A stretch of 64,000 nucleotides of DNA, from NCBI GenBank assembly GCA_052380005.1, contig JBQTCJ010000001.1. One strand, 5' to 3'. The position numbers and the translations under genes were made by a program. This document shows, piece after piece, positions 61,251 through 64,000 of this stretch. The stretch comes from Salinarimonas sp052380005 (GTDB lineage: Bacteria; Pseudomonadota; Alphaproteobacteria; Rhizobiales; Beijerinckiaceae). The notes below the pieces were generated by a model. It saw nothing but the letters and a program-made list of their open reading frames with translations. It made no database searches and had not been told where the DNA came from. Numbering within the stretch: the stretch's first letter is position 1; every line of letters begins with the position of its first letter.

Positions 61251-62660
61251 GTGAGACAGGACCAGACCCGCGCCCATCCCTGGATGCCGAACTCGGTTCC
61301 CGCGGCCAAGGACGCGATGCTCGCGGCGATCGGCGCCAACGCGATCGAGCAGCTCTTCGTGCAGATCCCGGAGGACCATCGCTTCCGCGGCACCTTCGAC
61401 CTGCCGCCGGCGCTGCCCTCCGAGGTCGAGCTGAAGAAGCACCTCCTCAAGGTGCTCGGCAAGAACCGCAGCTGCGAGGAGAACCTGAGCTTCCTGGGTG
61501 CCGGCATCTACCAGCACCACGTTCCCGCCATCGTCGACGAGGTCGCCGGGCGCAGCGAGTTCCTCACCTCCGTGTGGGGCACGCCGATGTCCGACCACGG
61601 CCGCAACCAGGCCTGGTTCGAGTTCTGCGCCCAGCTCGGCGAGCTCGTCGGCATGGATTTCGTCGGCCTGCCCGTCTATTCCTGGGGCTGCGCCGCCGGC
61701 AACGCCGCGCGCATGGCCGCGCGCATCACCGGGCGCCGCAGGCTCCTCGTCCCCGCCTCGATGGACCCGGAGCGGCTCGCGGTCGTGCGGCAATATTGCG
61801 AACCGGTCCAGATGGCGAGCCACATCGCGGTGGAGACGATCGCCTTCGACCCGAAGACCGGCCTCCTCGACCTCGACGATCTCGCGGCGAAGCTCGGGGA
61901 CGACGTGGCGGGCGTCTATTTCGAGAGCCCGGGCTTCCTCGGCACGATCGAGAGCCGGGGCGCGGAGATCGCCGCGGCGGCGAAGCGGCACGGCGCCATC
62001 ACCATCGTCGGCGTCGACCCGATCTCGCTCGGCATCCTCGCCCCGCCCTCGGACTACGGCGCGGACATCGTCGTGGGCACGATCCAGACGCTGGGCGCCC
62101 ACATGAACTGCGGCGGGGGCGCGGGCGGCTTCATCGCCTCGCGCGACGAGGAGGCCTACGCCCGCGAATACCCGACGCTCAACGTCTCGATCACCGGCAC
62201 CTCGGTGCCCGGCGAGGTCGGCTTCGGCCTGTGCCTCGCCCACCAGTCGTCCTACGGCATGCGCGAGGAGGGCAAGGACTGGACGGGCAACTCCGTCTAC
62301 CTCACCGCCATCGCGAGCGCCGTCTACATGTCGCTGATGGGGCCCGAGGGCTTCCGCGAGATCGGCGAGCTGATCATCCAGCGCGCGCACTACGCCGCCA
62401 AGCGCATCGCCGAGGTGCCGGGCGTCGAGGTCGTCTTCCCGACGGGCTTCTTCAAGGAATTCGTCGTGCGCTTCGACGGAACGGCCAAGACCGTCGCGCA
62501 GGTGAACGAGGCCCTGCTCGAGAAGGGCATCTTCGGCGGCAAGGACATCTCCGCCGACTTCCCCGGGCTGGGCCAGGCCGCGCTCTACTGCATCACCGAG
62601 ATCCACGGACAGGCCGAGATCGATCGGCTGGTCGACGCCCTGAAGGAGGCTGTGCGATGA
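61251..62660 (+). CDS. PLP-family protein resembling glycine dehydrogenase subunit 1 (GcvPA), divergent
   Basis: This is a 469-aa protein aligned by eye with the alpha-type subunit of split glycine decarboxylase: LSFLGAGIYQHHVPAIVDEV, SVYLTAIASAVYMSLMGPEG and FPTGFFKEFVVRF are recognisable. Two signatures differ: the usual YTPYQPEISQG region reads SVWGTPMSDHGRNQ, and the YDGATA region reads YSWGCA. The GTG start follows GGAGG. These changes suggest a substrate other than glycine. It overlaps the next gene by ATGA. Confidence 0.8.
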   Translation: MRQDQTRAHPWMPNSVPAAKDAMLAAIGANAIEQLFVQIPEDHRFRGTFDLPPALPSEVELKKHLLKVLGKNRSCEENLSFLGAGIYQHHVPAIVDEVAGRSEFLTSVWGTPMSDHGRNQAWFEFCAQLGELVGMDFVGLPVYSWGCAAGNAARMAARITGRRRLLVPASMDPERLAVVRQYCEPVQMASHIAVETIAFDPKTGLLDLDDLAAKLGDDVAGVYFESPGFLGTIESRGAEIAAAAKRHGAITIVGVDPISLGILAPPSDYGADIVVGTIQTLGAHMNCGGGAGGFIASRDEEAYAREYPTLNVSITGTSVPGEVGFGLCLAHQSSYGMREEGKDWTGNSVYLTAIASAVYMSLMGPEGFREIGELIIQRAHYAAKRIAEVPGVEVVFPTGFFKEFVVRFDGTAKTVAQVNEALLEKGIFGGKDISADFPGLGQAALYCITEIHGQAEIDRLVDALKEAVR

Positions 62661-64000
62661 GCAATCCCCGCGAGGTCACGCAAGCCCGCTGGAACGAGCC
62701 GGTCGTCATGGAGATGGGCGTCGCGGGCCGCCGCGGCGCGGTCTTCCCCGCCGCCGAGGCCGACGTCGCCGCTGCCGTCGGCGAGGCGTCCGCGCTCGTG
62801 CCCGCCGGCATGCGGCGGCGCGCGAAGCCGGCGCTGCCCGAGATGAGCGAGCCGGACGTGCTGCGCCACTACCTGCATCTGTCGCAGGAGGTGCTGGGGA
62901 TGATGAACATCAGCCTCTTCGGCACCTGCACGATGAAGTACAATTCCCGCCTCTCCGAGCAGATCTCGCTGCGGCCGCAGATGGCGGACATGCACCCCTA
63001 CCAGGACCCGCGCACGCTCCAGGGCATCCTGGAGATCGTGCACGAGTTCGACCTGATCCTGCGCCAGCTCTCGGGGATGGACCAGTTCGTGTTCCAGGCC
63101 GCCGGCGGCGCGCACGCGGCCTACACGCAGACCGCCGTGACGCGCGGCTATTTCGCGGCGAAGGGCGAGCTGGAGCAGCGCAACCAGATCATCACGACGA
63201 TCCAGGCGCATCCCTGCAACCCGGCGACCGCCGCGACGTCCGGGTTCGAGGTGATCACCTTGATGCTCGAGGAGAACGGCTACCCGTCGATCGACGCGCT
63301 GAAGGCCGCGCTGTCGAACCGCACGGCGGCGCTGATGCTCAACAACCCCGACGACATGGGCATCTACAATCCCGAGATAAAGGAGTGGGTGCGCCTCGCC
63401 AAGGAGGCCGGCGCGCTCGCCTTCTACGACCACGCCAACTTCAACGGCGTGATGTCGAAGATCCGCGCCCGGGATCTCGGCTTCGACGCCTGCATGTTCA
63501 TGCTGCACAAGACCTTCGGCGGTCCGAAGGGCGGCGGCGGCCCGGCGACGGGGGCCTATGGCTGCTCGGCGGAGCTGGCGCCGTTCCTGCCCAAGCCCGT
63601 CGTCGTCAAGGACGAGGCGAGCGGCCTCTACGGCCTCGACTACGACCGCGAGATGAGCATCGGCAAGGTGCGCGAGTTCTTCGGCAACCTGCACATCGTC
63701 ATGCGCGCCTATGCCTGGGCCCGTGCGATGGGGGCCGAGGGCATAGCGGAGGCCTCCGACATCTCCGTTCTCGCCAACAACTACATGGAGAAGCGGCTCC
63801 TCGCCATCGACGGCGTGACGAAGTCCCACCCGCATCTCGACGCGTGGCGCCTCGAGATGACGCGCTACTCGCTGGAGAAGCTCAAGGAGGAGACCGGCAT
63901 CGGCGTCGCCGAGCTCTCCGCGCGCATGGTCGATTTCGGCGTCGACGCGCCCTGGCTCGCCCACGAGCCCTGGCTCGTGCCCGAGCCCTTCACGCCGGAA
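62657..64000 (+). CDS. PLP-family protein resembling glycine dehydrogenase subunit 2 (GcvPB), divergent, cut by window edge
   Basis: The first 448 codons are present and the end lies beyond the window. GTCTMKYN and the PLP-lysine region HKTFGGPKGGGGP (K285) identify the beta-type subunit. Canonical AHGTNPA reads AHPCNPATA, the TPHGGGG stretch reads GPKGGGG, and the YDGANLN motif reads YDHANFN. The PLP lysine is kept, so an active PLP enzyme is expected, but of changed specificity. No gcvH or gcvT is in the window. Confidence 0.8.
   Translation, partial: MSNPREVTQARWNEPVVMEMGVAGRRGAVFPAAEADVAAAVGEASALVPAGMRRRAKPALPEMSEPDVLRHYLHLSQEVLGMMNISLFGTCTMKYNSRLSEQISLRPQMADMHPYQDPRTLQGILEIVHEFDLILRQLSGMDQFVFQAAGGAHAAYTQTAVTRGYFAAKGELEQRNQIITTIQAHPCNPATAATSGFEVITLMLEENGYPSIDALKAALSNRTAALMLNNPDDMGIYNPEIKEWVRLAKEAGALAFYDHANFNGVMSKIRARDLGFDACMFMLHKTFGGPKGGGGPATGAYGCSAELAPFLPKPVVVKDEASGLYGLDYDREMSIGKVREFFGNLHIVMRAYAWARAMGAEGIAEASDISVLANNYMEKRLLAIDGVTKSHPHLDAWRLEMTRYSLEKLKEETGIGVAELSARMVDFGVDAPWLAHEPWLVPEPFTPE

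Noticed and set aside
61251..64000. Ordinary glycine decarboxylase gcvPA-gcvPB
   Set aside because: Several signature motifs differ in both subunits and gcvT/gcvH are not seen alongside.
1..64000. CRISPR arrays, prophage, IS elements, rRNA
   Set aside because: No regularly spaced repeats, transposase, integrase or phage structural genes and no rRNA sequence were seen.

Overview
The window is about 64 kb of very GC-rich chromosome from an alphaproteobacterium, most likely of the order Hyphomicrobiales (Rhizobiales). The evidence is the codon-usage bias, a NuoE with a long Ala/Lys/Glu linker and C-terminal helix-hairpin-helix domain, a RibB with a dead cyclohydrolase-II-like half, a TadE/TadG-like pilus protein and many 4-bp ATGA/GTGA gene overlaps. 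There is no phage, IS element, CRISPR array or rRNA. The single RNA gene seen is tRNA-Gly(CCC).

Bases 1-30,000 are mostly housekeeping. They hold nuoABCDE and the start of nuoF (minus strand), galU and galE, a MltB-type lytic transglycosylase, a DUF459 SGNH hydrolase, a PilZ protein, a TadG-like protein, phhB, rpmF, a PAS/GGDEF/EAL protein, a LysE exporter, aroC, ribB, an MFS transporter, a PemK-type toxin-antitoxin pair, an L,D-transpeptidase, coaBC-dut, an Rrf2 regulator with cysK, a DUF4168 protein divergent from an ECF sigma factor, an SDR, an MFS transporter, and a membrane protein fused to DUF305. Bases 30,000-37,000 hold an NsrR-like regulator, polA, a heptad-repeat coiled-coil membrane protein, a site-2 protease with CBS domains, a VOC dioxygenase and tRNA-Gly.

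Bases 37,070-50,263 form a catabolic divergon. The minus strand carries six tightly coupled genes: a tautomerase/SnoaL fusion, HyuB and HyuA hydantoinase/oxoprolinase subunits, an isochorismatase-fold hydrolase lacking the usual cysteine, a PEP-mutase/isocitrate-lyase-family lyase, and an FAD dehydrogenase resembling tricarballylate dehydrogenase. The plus strand carries a GntR/HutC regulator, LeuC- and LeuD-like hydro-lyase subunits and a DctPQM TRAP transporter. I read this as uptake, ring or amide opening, dehydrogenation, hydration and retro-aldol cleavage of a substituted maleic or succinic acid derivative. The substrate is inferred, not known.

Bases 50,322-52,291 hold an OpgC-like acyltransferase and an SGNH hydrolase overlapping by 142 bp. 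Bases 52,708-64,000 hold a second catabolic cluster: a complete oligopeptide-type ABC transporter, an M24 metallopeptidase/creatinase-like enzyme, a SnoaL-like protein, an AcoX-like member of the ATP-NAD kinase family, and two PLP enzymes resembling the split glycine decarboxylase (GcvPA/GcvPB) with clearly altered signature motifs. An identical 17-bp palindrome-containing sequence, TTCGCATTGCGAACAAA, lies upstream of both the transporter operon and the kinase/GcvP-like operon, suggesting one regulon. These two clusters are the best candidates for undescribed biology here.
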